From: Mesorhizobium sp. J428
Lineage (GTDB): Bacteria > Pseudomonadota > Alphaproteobacteria > Rhizobiales > Rhizobiaceae
DNA: 64,000 nucleotides
NCBI RefSeq assembly: GCF_024699925.1
Contig: NZ_JAJOMX010000001.1
Coordinates: 2,270,001-2,334,000, forward strand
Direction of reading: 5' to 3'
Shown: positions 21,927-31,539 of the stretch, in pieces
Layout: the number at the start of each line of letters is the position of its first letter
Numbering within the stretch: the first letter of the stretch is position 1
Notes under the pieces: model-generated
What the model saw: only the letters and a program-made list of their open reading frames with translations
The model's database searches: none
Told to the model about the DNA's origin: nothing
Translations under genes and position numbers: made by a program

Positions 21927-22444
21927 ACATCCCGGGCGTTCTCGCGATACGGCGCGCTGTCGCGGGCGACGTCGACGCGATGCTCGTGATCAGCAGCCGG
22001 GCCGACCGGCTCTTTGTCGATCATGGTGTTCCGCAGATCGCCGCGCTTCCGCCCACGCCGCGCGGCGACTTCCAGCGCTTCGTCGCGGACAATGACGCAT
22101 GGCTTGCGAGCTGGGACGCCATTCCGGCGGGTTTCGCCGTGGCCGGTCAGGCCGCAGGCGAATACTGGCTCAAGGAAATCGCCGTGGATCCGGCGCGTGC
22201 ACGGCGCGGCATCGGCGGCTCCCTGCTATCGACAGTGCTCGACCATGCGCGAGCCGAAGGCCGCAGCCGGGTCTTCCTCTCCACCTTCCGCGACGTGCCT
22301 TTCAACCGGCCTTTCTACGAGCGCCGCGGCTTCGCGGTGATCGAGCCCGAGTCGGCGGCTCCTAGGCTGCGCGAGCAGTTCCTGCGCGAGGTGCCGCCAG
22401 GCGTCGATCCGGCCACGCGAACCCTGATGGTCTGGAACGCGTGA
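21923..22444 (+). CDS. GNAT family N-acetyltransferase
   Basis: 173 aa. The acetyl-CoA-binding core is LKEIAVDPARARRGIGGSLL (motif A, R/Q-x-x-G-x-G/A as RRGIGG), followed by ARAEGRSRVFLSTFRDVPFNRPFYERRGF, the usual motif B. The TTG at 21923 overlaps the DUF1330 stop (TTGA). Substrate unknown. Confidence 0.9.
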   Translation: MNIPGVLAIRRAVAGDVDAMLVISSRADRLFVDHGVPQIAALPPTPRGDFQRFVADNDAWLASWDAIPAGFAVAGQAAGEYWLKEIAVDPARARRGIGGSLLSTVLDHARAEGRSRVFLSTFRDVPFNRPFYERRGFAVIEPESAAPRLREQFLREVPPGVDPATRTLMVWNA

Positions 22445-22602
22445 CTATTCGTTAGGCAGTTAACGGCAAAATACCGCATAAATCGCGCGCAAACTGACCA
22501 AAGGTCGTACTTCCACCAGTTGCCTTGGAACGTTTTGCTGCTAGCTTTGTTGCAAGGCAGCATAGCCGCTCCCGGGCCGATCGCGGCGCAGCAAGGGGTT
22601 CC

Positions 22603-23880
22603 ATGTTTTATCAGCTGTACGAAATGAACCATGCCGCGGTCCAGCCGATGCGAGCCATGGCCGATGCGACCCGGATCCTCTATTCCCATCCGCTCAACCC
22701 GTTTGCCCAGACGCCCTGGGGGCGATCGATCGCCGGCCTGGCGGAGCTGTTCGAGCGCACGACCCGCCGCTACGGCAAGCCGGAGTTCGGGCTGACCTCG
22801 ACCATCGTGGACTGGAAGCCGGTTGCGGTGAGCGAGGAGGTCGTCTGGTCGAGCCCGTTCTGCCGCCTTCTGCATTTCAAGCGTGACCTGCCGAAGGGCC
22901 GCAAGCCCGACCGCAAGCTTCTCATGGTTGCGCCGATGTCGGGCCACTATGCCACGCTGCTGCGCGGCACCGTCGAATCCATGCTGCCCTATGCCGAGGT
23001 TTACATCACTGACTGGGTGGATGCGCGCACCATTCCGCTCTCGGCGGGGCGGTTCGACCTCGACGACTATGTCGACCATATCATCGACATGTTGCACGAA
23101 CTCGGGCCAGACACGCATGTGATGGCGGTGTGCCAGCCCTCGGTTCCGGTGCTCATGGCCGCCGCCGTGATGGAAAAGCGCGGCGATCCGATGGCGCCGT
23201 CCACCATGGTGCTGATGGGCGGCCCGATCGACACCCGGATCAATCCGACGGCAGTGAACCGGCTTGCGGAAGAGCGCGGCATAGACTGGTTCCGCGAGAA
23301 TGTCGTGATGACCGTGCCTTGGCCGAACAATGGCTTCATGCGCCAGGTCTATCCGGGCTTCCTGCAACTCGGCGGCTTCATGGGCATGAACCTCGACCGC
23401 CACATCAGCGCGCACAAGGATTTCTTCTTCCACCTTGTGAAGAACGACGGCGACAGCGCCGAGAAGCATCGCGAGTTCTACGACGAATATCTCGCCGTGA
23501 TGGACCTGACCGCGGAATTCTACCTCCAGACCGTCGACAGCGTCTTCGTGAAACACCTGCTTCCGAAGGGCGAGATGAAGCATCGCGGCGAGCTGATCGA
23601 CTGTTCGAAGATCCGCAACGTCGCGCTGATGACGGTCGAGGGCGAGAATGACGACATTTCAGGCGTCGGCCAGACCCAGGCCGCGCACACGCTCTGCCGC
23701 AACATTCCCGACGACATGCGGGTGCACTATGTCCAGCCGGCCGTCGGGCACTACGGCGTGTTCAACGGGTCGCGCTACCGTTCGGAGATCCTGCCGCGAA
23801 TCGTCGATTTCCAGGCAAGCTTCGGCCAATCGGCGCGCGAGGCCGTCAGGAAGCGCCTTCGGCGGCCCGATACCGTCTGA
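22603..23880 (+). CDS. phaZ: Intracellular polyhydroxyalkanoate depolymerase
   Basis: 425 aa alpha/beta-hydrolase-like enzyme that mobilises stored polyhydroxybutyrate granules. The N terminus MFYQLYEMNHAAVQP and the nucleophile-elbow region MAVCQPSVPVLMAAA, with Cys as likely nucleophile, are characteristic of rhizobial-type PhaZ. Later motifs HLLPKGEMKHRGELID and VGHYGVFNGSRYR complete the domain. The ATG at 22603 is the first in frame with family homology. It stands alone on the plus strand; a GGAAC-N16-TGTT sequence near 22527 weakly resembles an EcfG promoter. Confidence 0.93.
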   Translation: MFYQLYEMNHAAVQPMRAMADATRILYSHPLNPFAQTPWGRSIAGLAELFERTTRRYGKPEFGLTSTIVDWKPVAVSEEVVWSSPFCRLLHFKRDLPKGRKPDRKLLMVAPMSGHYATLLRGTVESMLPYAEVYITDWVDARTIPLSAGRFDLDDYVDHIIDMLHELGPDTHVMAVCQPSVPVLMAAAVMEKRGDPMAPSTMVLMGGPIDTRINPTAVNRLAEERGIDWFRENVVMTVPWPNNGFMRQVYPGFLQLGGFMGMNLDRHISAHKDFFFHLVKNDGDSAEKHREFYDEYLAVMDLTAEFYLQTVDSVFVKHLLPKGEMKHRGELIDCSKIRNVALMTVEGENDDISGVGQTQAAHTLCRNIPDDMRVHYVQPAVGHYGVFNGSRYRSEILPRIVDFQASFGQSAREAVRKRLRRPDTV

Positions 23881-24037
23881 CAGGTGTTGCAACCTGCTCA
23901 CAGGCTCACGCTAAAATAACATCTGAAAGCGTCAGCCCGCTAACCATCGCCGGAAGTCGGCGGATCGGTCGATTGACTTTGCCAAATTAACGCCTTTAAC
24001 GTTTCGTTAGTAAACTAACGGGCGTACGGGGTTTTCC

Positions 24038-24658
24038 ATGACTGCCTTCCGGGCTGCCGCGACGACGCGCCTGCGCCTCGCAACGGCCGCCCTGTGCCTG
24101 CTCGCGGCGCCTGCGCTCGCGTCGGCCGCAGCGCCGATGGCGACCGGTGGTCTCACCTCGCAGCCGATCGGCCATTACGAGTTCTGCAAGGCCAACCCGG
24201 CGGAGTGCTCCATCCGGCCGCGGGACGAGGGTCCGCTGGCGCTGACGCCGGCCCTGATGCGCCAGCTCAAGTCGGTCAACGCCTTCGTCAACCATTCGAT
24301 CAAGCCGATGAACGACTTCGACATCTACGGCAAGGACGAGGTCTGGGCCTATCCGGACCAGATCGGCGCCGGCGATTGCGAGGACTACGTTCTCGAAAAG
24401 CGCCGGATGCTGGCGGCCAAGGGCATCTCCCTGTCGAACCTGCTGATCACCGTGGTCCGCAAGCCCGACGGCGAAGGCCATGCGGTGCTTTCCGTCCGCA
24501 CCAGCCAGGGCGACTACATCCTCGACAATCTCTCCGAGAGCGTGAAGCTGTGGACCGAGACGCCCTATCGCTTCCTCAAGCGCCAGGCCAGCGAGCATAC
24601 CGGCCGCTGGGTGACCATCCGCGGCGAATCCGCTCCGCTGGTCGGCTCGGTCAAGTAG
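24038..24658 (+). CDS. Transglutaminase-like cysteine peptidase (BTLCP family), exported
   Basis: 206 aa. An N-terminal signal peptide (basic start, then LATAALCLLAAPALASAAA) precedes a bacterial transglutaminase-like cysteine proteinase domain: Cys in GAGDCEDYVLEKRRML, His in GEGHAVLSVRTSQGDYILDN and the nearby Asp. Members act in the periplasm, and some are linked to surface adhesin processing (LapG type). No LapA/LapD partners are in view. The upstream 150 bp hold no gene. Confidence 0.92.
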   Translation: MTAFRAAATTRLRLATAALCLLAAPALASAAAPMATGGLTSQPIGHYEFCKANPAECSIRPRDEGPLALTPALMRQLKSVNAFVNHSIKPMNDFDIYGKDEVWAYPDQIGAGDCEDYVLEKRRMLAAKGISLSNLLITVVRKPDGEGHAVLSVRTSQGDYILDNLSESVKLWTETPYRFLKRQASEHTGRWVTIRGESAPLVGSVK

Positions 24659-24748
24659 CGCCCATTTCGTAGCGTCGGACTCGGGGCAGCGAATTGCGCA
24701 AGTCGGCGAATTGATCGATAGATTGCGCGGGGCGTATCGGGGGGAGAC

Positions 24749-25924
24749 ATGAGCGACACGTTCACCGTGACGACGCGACGGGGCTGGTTCAGCCGCATCG
24801 CGAGTTCCTTCGTGGGTGTCCTCATCGGCTTCCTGCTGGTGCTGGCCATGATCGTCCTTCTGTTTTGGAACGAGGGCCGCGCGGTCCAGACGGCGCGCTC
24901 TCTCGCGGAGGGCGCGGGGGCCGTCATCGACGTCTCGGCGGACACGATCGATCCCGCCAATGAGGGCCGCCTCGTCCATGCCTCCGGCACGGTCGCGACC
25001 GGCGAAACGCTCACCGATCCCGATTTCGGCATCACGGCGACCGGCGTCAGCCTCATCCGCCGCGCCGAAATGTTCCAGTGGAAGGAGGAGAGCCGCTCCG
25101 AGACGAAGAAGACTCTCGGCGGCGGCGAGGAAACCGTCACCACCTACAGCTACACGAAGGACTGGGTCGACAGCCCGCAGGATTCTTCAAACTTCAAGCA
25201 GCCTGACGGTCATCGCAATCCGGAAATGCGCTGGCTGGACAAGACGTTCTCCCTCTCGGAAGCGCAGATGGGCGCCTGGCGGCTCGACGTCCAGACGCTC
25301 AGCCGCATGGGCGGGGAGAAGGACCTTCCTGTCACCGCCGCGGACGCGCAGAAGGTGAAGGAGACCTTCGGCTGGGGCGACGCCAGGATCGTCCAGTCGC
25401 GCATCTATCTCGGCGAGGATCCGAACTCGCCGCAGGTCGGCGACCAGCGCATCTCCTATGAACTCGTTCCGCTCGGACCGATCAGCGTGGTCGCCAAACA
25501 GCAGGGCAACGGCTTCGCGCACTATCAGACCGAGGCGGGCGATGCGCTCTTCATGGTCGACCGCGGCGTCGTGGCCGCCCGACAGATGTTCGACGAGGCG
25601 GTGGCCGAGAATACGTTCATCACCTGGCTGCTGCGCGCGATCGGGCTCCTGCTGCTCGCCGTCGGCTTCGCCCTGGTCATGGGTCCTATTGGCGTCATCT
25701 TCGACGTCATCCCCTTCCTCGGTTCGCTGGCGCGGCTCGGCACCGGGCTCGTCGCCTTCGTGCTGGCGATCGCGGTCGGCACCGTGGTGATCGCAATCGC
25801 CTGGTTCTGGTATCGCCCGCTGCTCTCGCTGGGCATCATCGTCATCGGCGCGTTGATCTCATGGCTGCTGGTGCGATACGGCAAGTCGCGCGCGCCGCAG
25901 CCAGCTGCGCCGTCGCCGGCCTGA
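24749..25924 (+). CDS. TMEM43 family membrane protein
   Basis: 391 aa. One hydrophobic segment near the N terminus (SFVGVLIGFLLVLAMIVLLFW) leads into a large predicted extracytoplasmic domain (residues about 50-280, with GRLVHASGTV). Further hydrophobic segments follow at the C terminus (WLLRAIGLLLLAVGFALVM and three more). This architecture is the TMEM43/LUMA family pattern. Function in bacteria is unknown. A short gap separates it from the small DMT gene downstream. Confidence 0.85.
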   Translation: MSDTFTVTTRRGWFSRIASSFVGVLIGFLLVLAMIVLLFWNEGRAVQTARSLAEGAGAVIDVSADTIDPANEGRLVHASGTVATGETLTDPDFGITATGVSLIRRAEMFQWKEESRSETKKTLGGGEETVTTYSYTKDWVDSPQDSSNFKQPDGHRNPEMRWLDKTFSLSEAQMGAWRLDVQTLSRMGGEKDLPVTAADAQKVKETFGWGDARIVQSRIYLGEDPNSPQVGDQRISYELVPLGPISVVAKQQGNGFAHYQTEAGDALFMVDRGVVAARQMFDEAVAENTFITWLLRAIGLLLLAVGFALVMGPIGVIFDVIPFLGSLARLGTGLVAFVLAIAVGTVVIAIAWFWYRPLLSLGIIVIGALISWLLVRYGKSRAPQPAAPSPA

Positions 25925-25949
25925 ACCGCAAAGACCAAAAGGCATCCGC

Positions 25950-26288
25950 ATGAGCATTTCCGGCCTGCTTCAGCTCGGGCTCTCCACCCTCGTCTTCCTT
26001 GCCGCCGCCACGATGGCCAAGCAGTGGGCGCTTGCGCCCGGCCTGGGCAAGCTCGCAATCACCCTGGTGCTCTATTCGCTCGGCAATCTGATCATGCTGA
26101 GGCTGGTGCGCGAATTCGGCATGGCATCATCCTTCAGCCTGTCGGCGGTGATCCAGCTCGTCGCGGTGAACCTGATCGCGCTGGTCTATTTCGGCGAGAA
26201 GCTGGCGCCCATCCAGAGCATCGGCGTCGTGCTTGCGATCGTTGCCGTCGCGCTGATCACGCTCGGCCCACAGCTCACCAATCGATAG
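25950..26288 (+). CDS. Small four-helix DMT-superfamily membrane protein
   Basis: 112 aa with four predicted membrane helices (LLQLGLSTLVFLAAAT, LAITLVLYSLGNLIML, SFSLSAVIQLVAVNLIALVYF, IGVVLAIVAVALITLG) and a GEKL motif before the last helix, as in EamA/small-multidrug-resistance proteins. Transport substrate unknown. It follows the TMEM43 gene after 25 bp on the same strand. Confidence 0.8.
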   Translation: MSISGLLQLGLSTLVFLAAATMAKQWALAPGLGKLAITLVLYSLGNLIMLRLVREFGMASSFSLSAVIQLVAVNLIALVYFGEKLAPIQSIGVVLAIVAVALITLGPQLTNR

Positions 26289-26308
26289 GCTAGTTCCACA
26301 TATCATAG

Positions 26309-26327
26309 GTGATGCTTGAAACATCAC
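26309..26327 (+). promoter_or_regulatory. Inverted repeat upstream of the XRE regulator
   Basis: GTGATG - 7 bp - CATCAC, perfect arms, about 45 bp upstream of the regulator start. Related TATCAT-like half sites lie on both sides. Likely autoregulatory operator, inferred from position and symmetry. Confidence 0.45.
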
Positions 26328-26369
26328 TTGGTATGCGCTAGATATCATCACGATGGAACCTGATCGACC

Positions 26370-26630
26370 ATGATCACGTCAGCGCAGATGCGCGCCGCGC
26401 GTGCGCTCGCCGGCATCGACCAGAAGGCTCTTGCCGAGAAGGCGGGTCTCTCGGTGCCGACCATCCAACGGATGGAGGCCAGCGAAGGCACGGTGCGCGG
26501 CGTCGTGGACAGCCTGACCAAGGTCATCCAGGCTTTCGCCGAGCTCGGTGTCGAAATCATCGGCGAAGGCCAGGCGAGTGCAGGCGGCGGCCGCGGCGTG
26601 CGGCTCAAGGTGTCTGGCTCGGAAGGCTAG
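26370..26630 (+). CDS. Helix-turn-helix (XRE family) transcriptional regulator
   Basis: 86 aa single-domain DNA-binding protein. The HTH spans about residues 5-35: SAQMRAARALAGIDQKALAE then AGLSVPTIQRMEASEGTVRG. The C terminus is short and rich in Gly. It precedes a SulP transporter gene by about 130 bp on the same strand and has a palindrome in its promoter, so it may control itself and perhaps the transporter. Confidence 0.9.
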   Translation: MITSAQMRAARALAGIDQKALAEKAGLSVPTIQRMEASEGTVRGVVDSLTKVIQAFAELGVEIIGEGQASAGGGRGVRLKVSGSEG

Positions 26631-26760
26631 GTTCCTCCCGGCGGCGGTGTCGCCTCCGGAACGAAGCGTCGCGACGGCGACCGCCGACCTCCGGCACGGC
26701 TTTGACCGCGCCGCCGCCGACGATCCCGTTGCCTGGAGCGAACGGCGGGCGGGACGAAGC

Positions 26761-28504
26761 ATGGCATTTCTGAGCGGTCAGCGGGCGAGCCGCGAGGATC
26801 AGCGGCCGAAGGCGACCTTCGCCGAACTGTTCACGCCGAAGCTGGTGACGGTGCTGCGCGAGGGCTACGGCCTGTCGCAGCTGCGCGCCGACGCGATCGC
26901 CGGCCTCACCGTGGCGATCGTTGCCTTGCCTCTGTCGATGGCGATTGCGATCGCCTCCGGCGTCACCCCGGCCCAAGGCTTATTCACCGCGATCGTGGGC
27001 GGCTTCCTGATCTCGGCGTTCGGCGGCAGCCGTTTCCAGATCGGCGGGCCCGCAGGCGCCTTCATCGTGCTCGTGGCTGCGACCGTTCATGAACATGGCG
27101 TCGACGGCCTGCTGCTCGCCACCTTCATGGCAGGAATCATGCTGCTCGCGATCGGCTACCTGCGCATCGGTGCCTACATCAAATACATTCCCTACCCGGT
27201 GACCGTCGGGTTCACCGCGGGCATCGCGGTGATCATCTTCGCCAGCCAGCTGCGCGACATGTTCGGCATCAGCCTTTCCGGCGGCGAACCGGGCGAGATC
27301 ATTCCCAAGGTCGTAGCACTCTGGGGCGCCAGGGCGTCGGTCACCCCGGCCGCGATCGGCGTCGCCCTGCTCACTGTCGTCGTGATCCTCGGCCTCAAGA
27401 GGTTCCGCCCATCCTGGCCCGGAATGCTGATCGCGATCGCGGCCGCCTCCGTTGTGACCGCCTTCTTCGCCCTGCCGGTCGAGATCATCGCGACGCGCTA
27501 CGGCGGCATTCCGCGCACGCTGCCTTTCCCGCAGCTTCCGGCCTTCAGCACTGATCTCGCGCTGGCGGTGCTGCCCGACGCCGTCTCCTTCGCCCTTCTC
27601 GGGGCGATCGAATCGCTGCTGTCCGCCGTCGTCGCCGACGGCATGACGGGACGCCGGCACCGCTCCAACTGCGAATTGGTGGCCCAGGGCTTCGCCAATA
27701 TCGGCAGCGCGATCTTCGGCGGCATGACCGCCACCGGCACGATCGCCCGCACCGCGACGAACGTCCGCGCCGGCGCGCACGGTCCCGTCTCCGGCATCCT
27801 GCATGCGCTGTTCCTGCTGCTCTTCATGCTCGTGGCTGCACCGCTCGCCGGTTACATCCCGCTCGCCGCGCTCGCGGGCCTGCTCGCTGTCGTCGCCTGG
27901 AACATGGTGGAGAAGGATGCGTTCCGCGCGCTGCTGCGCTCCTCGGGCGGCGACGCGCTCGTGCTTCTGGTGACCTTCGCCCTGGTCGTCTTCCGCGACC
28001 TCACCGAAGGCATCGTCGTCGGCTTCCTGCTCGGATCGGTCCTGTTCATCGACCGCATGGCCAAGGCGGTCGCGATCGAGGCCCAGGTGCCCGCAGTGGC
28101 CGAGGACGTCGCCGACAGCACGGACCGCGAGCTGTACCCAACCGTCCGATGCGGCCGATCCGGACGTCGTGATCTACCGCATCTCCGGTGCCTTCTTCTT
28201 CGGCGCCGCCTCGACGGTGGGCGCGGTGCTCGACCGTATTGCCGACCAGCGCAAGGCCTTCATCCTCGACTGCTCGGCGGTGCCCTTCATCGATTCGACC
28301 GCGGCCAACGCGCTCGAAATGGCTGCGGCGAAGTCGGCGCGGGCGGGCGTGCGCTTCGTGATCGCGGGCGCGAGCCCGCAGGTGCGCCGCATGCTCTACG
28401 CGCACCACGTCCGTCCGCCGCATGTCCGTTTCCGCTCCAGTGTGGAGAAGGCGGTCGAGCAGGTTCATCGCGAGGTCGCCGCGCGGAACGCCGAGGCCGC
28501 CTGA
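26761..28504 (+). CDS. SulP family anion transporter (frameshifted before the STAS domain)
   Basis: Inner-membrane transporter of the SulP/SLC26 family (sulfate, bicarbonate or another anion). The membrane domain is complete from the ATG at 26761 (LRADAIAGLTVAIVALPLSM, SRFQIGGPAGAFIVLV, TGTIARTATNVRAGAHGPVSGI). The C-terminal cytoplasmic STAS domain (VIYRISGAFFFGAAS, FILDCSAVPFIDSTAANAL) is in the next frame. The shift lies between 28140 and 28145; one surplus base there joins the halves into a 580-aa protein of normal length. Without repair the membrane domain runs into an unrelated tail to 28536. Likely a sequence error; a real pseudogene cannot be excluded. Confidence 0.85.
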
Positions 28505-28619
28505 GCTGTCGCCTCGTTTCCCTGCACGCCGCTTGAATGCGATCGCCCACTCGTGCGACATCGGTGGCAGCCCGCGCGGACGCTGTTTGTTTCTGGCGCG
28601 GTAGCCAGACAGGAGCGTC

Positions 28620-28937
28620 ATGGACGCCGCCGACTTCGACTGCACCTCCTGCGGCGCATGCTGCGCGACCTCTTCGGAATGGCCGCGCTTCACGCTGGAG
28701 GACGACGCGCAGATCGCGCTGATCCCGCCGGAGCTGATCTCGGCGGACGAGGGCGGCATGCGTTGCACGGGCGCGCGCTGCAACGCCCTTTCCGGAGAAA
28801 TAGGCAAGACGACTGCCTGCACCATCTACGCGGTGCGGCCGGATGTCTGCCACGCCTGCATGCCGGGCGATCCCGAATGTCTCTTTGCGCGGCGCGCCTG
28901 GGGCCTGCCGCCGCTTGACGTGCCCGCCTCCGCCTGA
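28620..28937 (+). CDS. YkgJ family cysteine cluster protein
   Basis: 105 aa with the CxxCxxCC motif CTSCGACC near residue 8, and further cysteines in TTACTIYAVRPDVCHACMPG. Members are thought to bind zinc or an iron-sulfur cluster; function unknown. The ATG at 28620 gives MDAADFDCTSCG. Confidence 0.88.
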   Translation: MDAADFDCTSCGACCATSSEWPRFTLEDDAQIALIPPELISADEGGMRCTGARCNALSGEIGKTTACTIYAVRPDVCHACMPGDPECLFARRAWGLPPLDVPASA

Positions 28938-28966
28938 ACGGAACTCCCTTTCTGGCATCGCTTGAC

Positions 28967-28990
28967 ATTTAATCAATCGTTTGATTAAAT
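28967..28990 (+). promoter_or_regulatory. Palindromic operator of the TetR-family regulator
   Basis: Perfect 10-bp inverted repeat ATTTAATCAA / TTGATTAAAT with a 4-bp centre (TCGT), ending 6 bp before the regulator ATG. A -35-like CTTGACA begins at 28961 and overlaps its left edge. The size and place fit an autorepressor site. Confidence 0.8.
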
Positions 28991-28996
28991 CCTGCC

Positions 28997-29683
28997 ATGA
29001 AGCAGCATCATGAAAAGCCGGAACCCACCCAGCTGTCGAGCGCGGAGCAGACGCGCCTTGCGCTGATCCGGGCTGCGCTCACTCTGTTCGGGCGACATGG
29101 CTACGATGCGACGACGACGCGCGAGATCGCCGCCGCGGCGCGCGCGAACATCGGCTCGATCGCCTATCACTTCGGCGGCAAGGACGGTCTGCACGCCGCA
29201 TGCGCGCAGCACATTGTCGAGACGATCCGCGGCATCGCCGGCGACGCGCTGGAGGTCCCCGAGGTGGCGCCCGACATTTCTCCCGAACAGGCCGGCATGA
29301 TCCTCGAAGGCGCCCTTTCGCGCATGGTGGCCTTCATCGTAGCGCGCCCGGAAGGTGGCGAGATCGTCCAGTTCATCCTGCGCGAACTCAATCGCCCGAC
29401 ATCGGCGCTCAACACGATCTACTTCGGCGTCTTCGAACCCGTGCACAAGCGCCTGTGCGCCATCTGGTCGGCCGCGACGGGCGAAGAGCCCAACAGCGAG
29501 CGCACGATGCTCACCGTTTTTACGCTCCTTGGACAGGTCGTCTATTTCCGTATCGGACGGGAAGCCGTCTCCCGGCGCATGGGTTGGAAGGTGATCGGCC
29601 CAACGGAGGCGGACGCGATCATGGATGTCGCTCGCGCCAACCTGCGCGCGATCCTTGCGGCTCGGAGGGCCGAACAGGCATGA
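28997..29683 (+). CDS. TetR/CecR-type transcriptional repressor with DUF1956 domain
   Basis: 228 aa. The N-terminal TetR helix-turn-helix spans about residues 16-62 (LIRAALTLFGRHGYDATTTREIA, then NIGSIAYHFGGKDGLHAAC). The C-terminal part matches the CecR/YbiH-type DUF1956 ligand domain (GEIVQFILRELNRPT). In E. coli, CecR (YbiH) controls the linked ybhGFSR exporter. The same arrangement, regulator then HlyD, ATPase and permease, is seen here with 4-bp ATGA overlaps. A perfect palindrome in the promoter suggests autoregulation of the whole operon. Confidence 0.93.
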   Translation: MKQHHEKPEPTQLSSAEQTRLALIRAALTLFGRHGYDATTTREIAAAARANIGSIAYHFGGKDGLHAACAQHIVETIRGIAGDALEVPEVAPDISPEQAGMILEGALSRMVAFIVARPEGGEIVQFILRELNRPTSALNTIYFGVFEPVHKRLCAIWSAATGEEPNSERTMLTVFTLLGQVVYFRIGREAVSRRMGWKVIGPTEADAIMDVARANLRAILAARRAEQA

Positions 29684-30625
29684 GCTTCCTCTACAGTCCC
29701 CATTCTCGCCTCGCTCCTGCCCGGCTGCGCCGCGGAGGCGCCATTGGCCGTCGGCTATGTCGAAGGCGAATACGTGCTCCTGGCGCCCAACGATGTGGCG
29801 GACGTGCTCACGGTGGCCGTGCGGCGGGGCGAGCGCGTCGCCTCGGGGCAGGTGGTGGCCGAGCTGGAGAGCGATGACGCCCGCATCGCGGTCGACCAGG
29901 CGACGGCAGCACTCGATCAAGCGCGGGCCCAGCTTGCGGACCTGAAGCTCGGCAAGCGGCCCGAGGAGATCGCCGTCATAGAGGCGACGCTGGCCTCGGC
30001 CGAGGCCCAGGCGCGCGCGGCGTCGCGCGATCTCGCCCGCACTGCCGATCTGGTCAAGCGGGGTGCTGCCACGCCTGCGGCCCTCGACACCGCCCAGACC
30101 GCGCTCGAACTCGCCGATGCCTCCGTCGAGCAAGCCAGGGCCAATGTCGCCGTCGCCCACCTGCCGGCCCGCGAGGAGACCATCCGCGCCGCCGAAAATC
30201 AGGTGCGGCAGGCGGAAGCCGCACTGGAAACCGCGAAATGGCGGCTCTCGAAGCGGCGCATCGTTGCGCAGGCACCCGGCCGCATCGGCGACGTGATCCG
30301 CAATCCGGGCGACGTGGCCGGTCCGTCCGCACCGGTGCTGTCCCTGCTGCCCGACGGTGCGGTCAAGCTCAAGCTCTATGTCGGCGAGGGTCAGTTCTCC
30401 GCGCTCTCGGTCGGGCGCAAGCTTGCCGTGCGCTGCGACGGATGCCCCGACGACCTGACCGCGACCGTCAGCTACATCTCGCCGGAGCCGGAGTTCACGC
30501 CGCCGGTGATCTACTCGCTCGAGCGCCGCCAGAAGCTCGCCTACCTCATCGAGGCGCGGCCGGACGCGGGTGCCGACGCGCTCCAGCCCGGGCAGCTGGT
30601 CGACGTCGTGCTGCAAGCGCCATGA
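29680..30625 (+). CDS. HlyD/YbhG-type membrane fusion protein (frameshift in the signal sequence)
   Basis: Periplasmic adaptor of an ABC exporter. The main frame holds the lipoyl-like ends (GYVEGEYVLLAPNDVADV and APGRIGDVIRNPGDVAGP), with a coiled coil between them (about 29870-30230, rich in Ala, Glu and Arg). It has no proper start in its own frame. An ATG at 29680 overlapping the regulator stop reads MSFLYSP; if the CCCC at 29698-29701 is reduced to CCC it continues ILASLLPGCAAEAPLAVGY, a lipoprotein-like signal with Cys. The repaired protein is 314 aa. Probably a homopolymer error. Confidence 0.85.
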
Positions 30626-31539
30626 ACGCGATCGAGGTCAGCGGGCTCGTCAAACGCTTCGGCGACCGGACGGTGGTCGACCACGTGTCGATGAGCGTGG
30701 CGCAGGGCGAGATCGTCGGCTTCCTCGGCCCCAACGGCTCGGGCAAGACCACGACCATCCGCATGATGTGCGGCCTGCTGACGCCCGATGAAGGCGAGGG
30801 TCAGGTGCTCGGCTACGACATCCGCCGCCAGAGCCTGCTGATCAAGCGCGAGGTCGGCTACATGACGCAGAAGTTCTCGTTCTACGAGGACCTGACGATC
30901 GCCGAGAACCTCGAATTCGTGGCGCGGCTCTACCGGCTGAAGCCGGTCGCGAAATTTGTCGGCGAGACGCTGGAGGACCTCGGCCTCGCCACGCGACGCG
31001 GCCAGCTCGCGGGCACCCTGTCCGGCGGCTGGAAGCAGCGGCTGGCGCTCGCCGCCTGCATCATGCACCGGCCGAAGCTGCTGCTGCTGGACGAGCCGAC
31101 CGCCGGCGTCGATCCGAAGGCGCGGCGCGAATTCTGGGACGAGATCCATCGGCTAGCCGCGCGTGGCCTCACCGTCCTGGTCTCGACCCACTACATGGAC
31201 GAGGCGGAGCGCTGCCACCGCATCAGCTATATCTCCTACGGCAAGCTGCTCGCCACCGGCACGGTGGAAGAGGTGGTGCGCAAGGCGGGTCTTCTCACCT
31301 ATGTCGTGCGCGGCCCCGGTCTCGATGAGATCGCGGCGAAGCTGCGCGGCGCGCCGGGCGTGGAGCAGGTCGCGGCGTTCGGCACGACGCTGCACGTGGT
31401 GGGCCTCGACCGGGACAAGCTCGAAGCCGCGCTCGATACGGTCAAGGGCGACGGCGTCACGGTCGAGGCGGGAGAGACCAGCCTGGAGGACGTGTTCATC
31501 CAGTTCATGGCGCGGTCGAAGGACAATATGGCGCAATGA
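30622..31539 (+). CDS. ABC transporter ATP-binding protein (YbhF/NatA type)
   Basis: 305 aa. Walker A GPNGSGKTT, Q-loop in YMTQKFSFYEDLTI, signature LSGGWKQR, Walker B LLLLDEPTAGVDP and the switch His in VSTHYMDEAERC are intact. Its single nucleotide-binding domain is half the size of E. coli YbhF, which has two. It starts with ATGA overlap on the HlyD gene and ends with ATGA overlap on the permease gene, so the three are translationally coupled. Substrate unknown; likely drug or lipid export. Confidence 0.95.
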   Translation: MNAIEVSGLVKRFGDRTVVDHVSMSVAQGEIVGFLGPNGSGKTTTIRMMCGLLTPDEGEGQVLGYDIRRQSLLIKREVGYMTQKFSFYEDLTIAENLEFVARLYRLKPVAKFVGETLEDLGLATRRGQLAGTLSGGWKQRLALAACIMHRPKLLLLDEPTAGVDPKARREFWDEIHRLAARGLTVLVSTHYMDEAERCHRISYISYGKLLATGTVEEVVRKAGLLTYVVRGPGLDEIAAKLRGAPGVEQVAAFGTTLHVVGLDRDKLEAALDTVKGDGVTVEAGETSLEDVFIQFMARSKDNMAQ

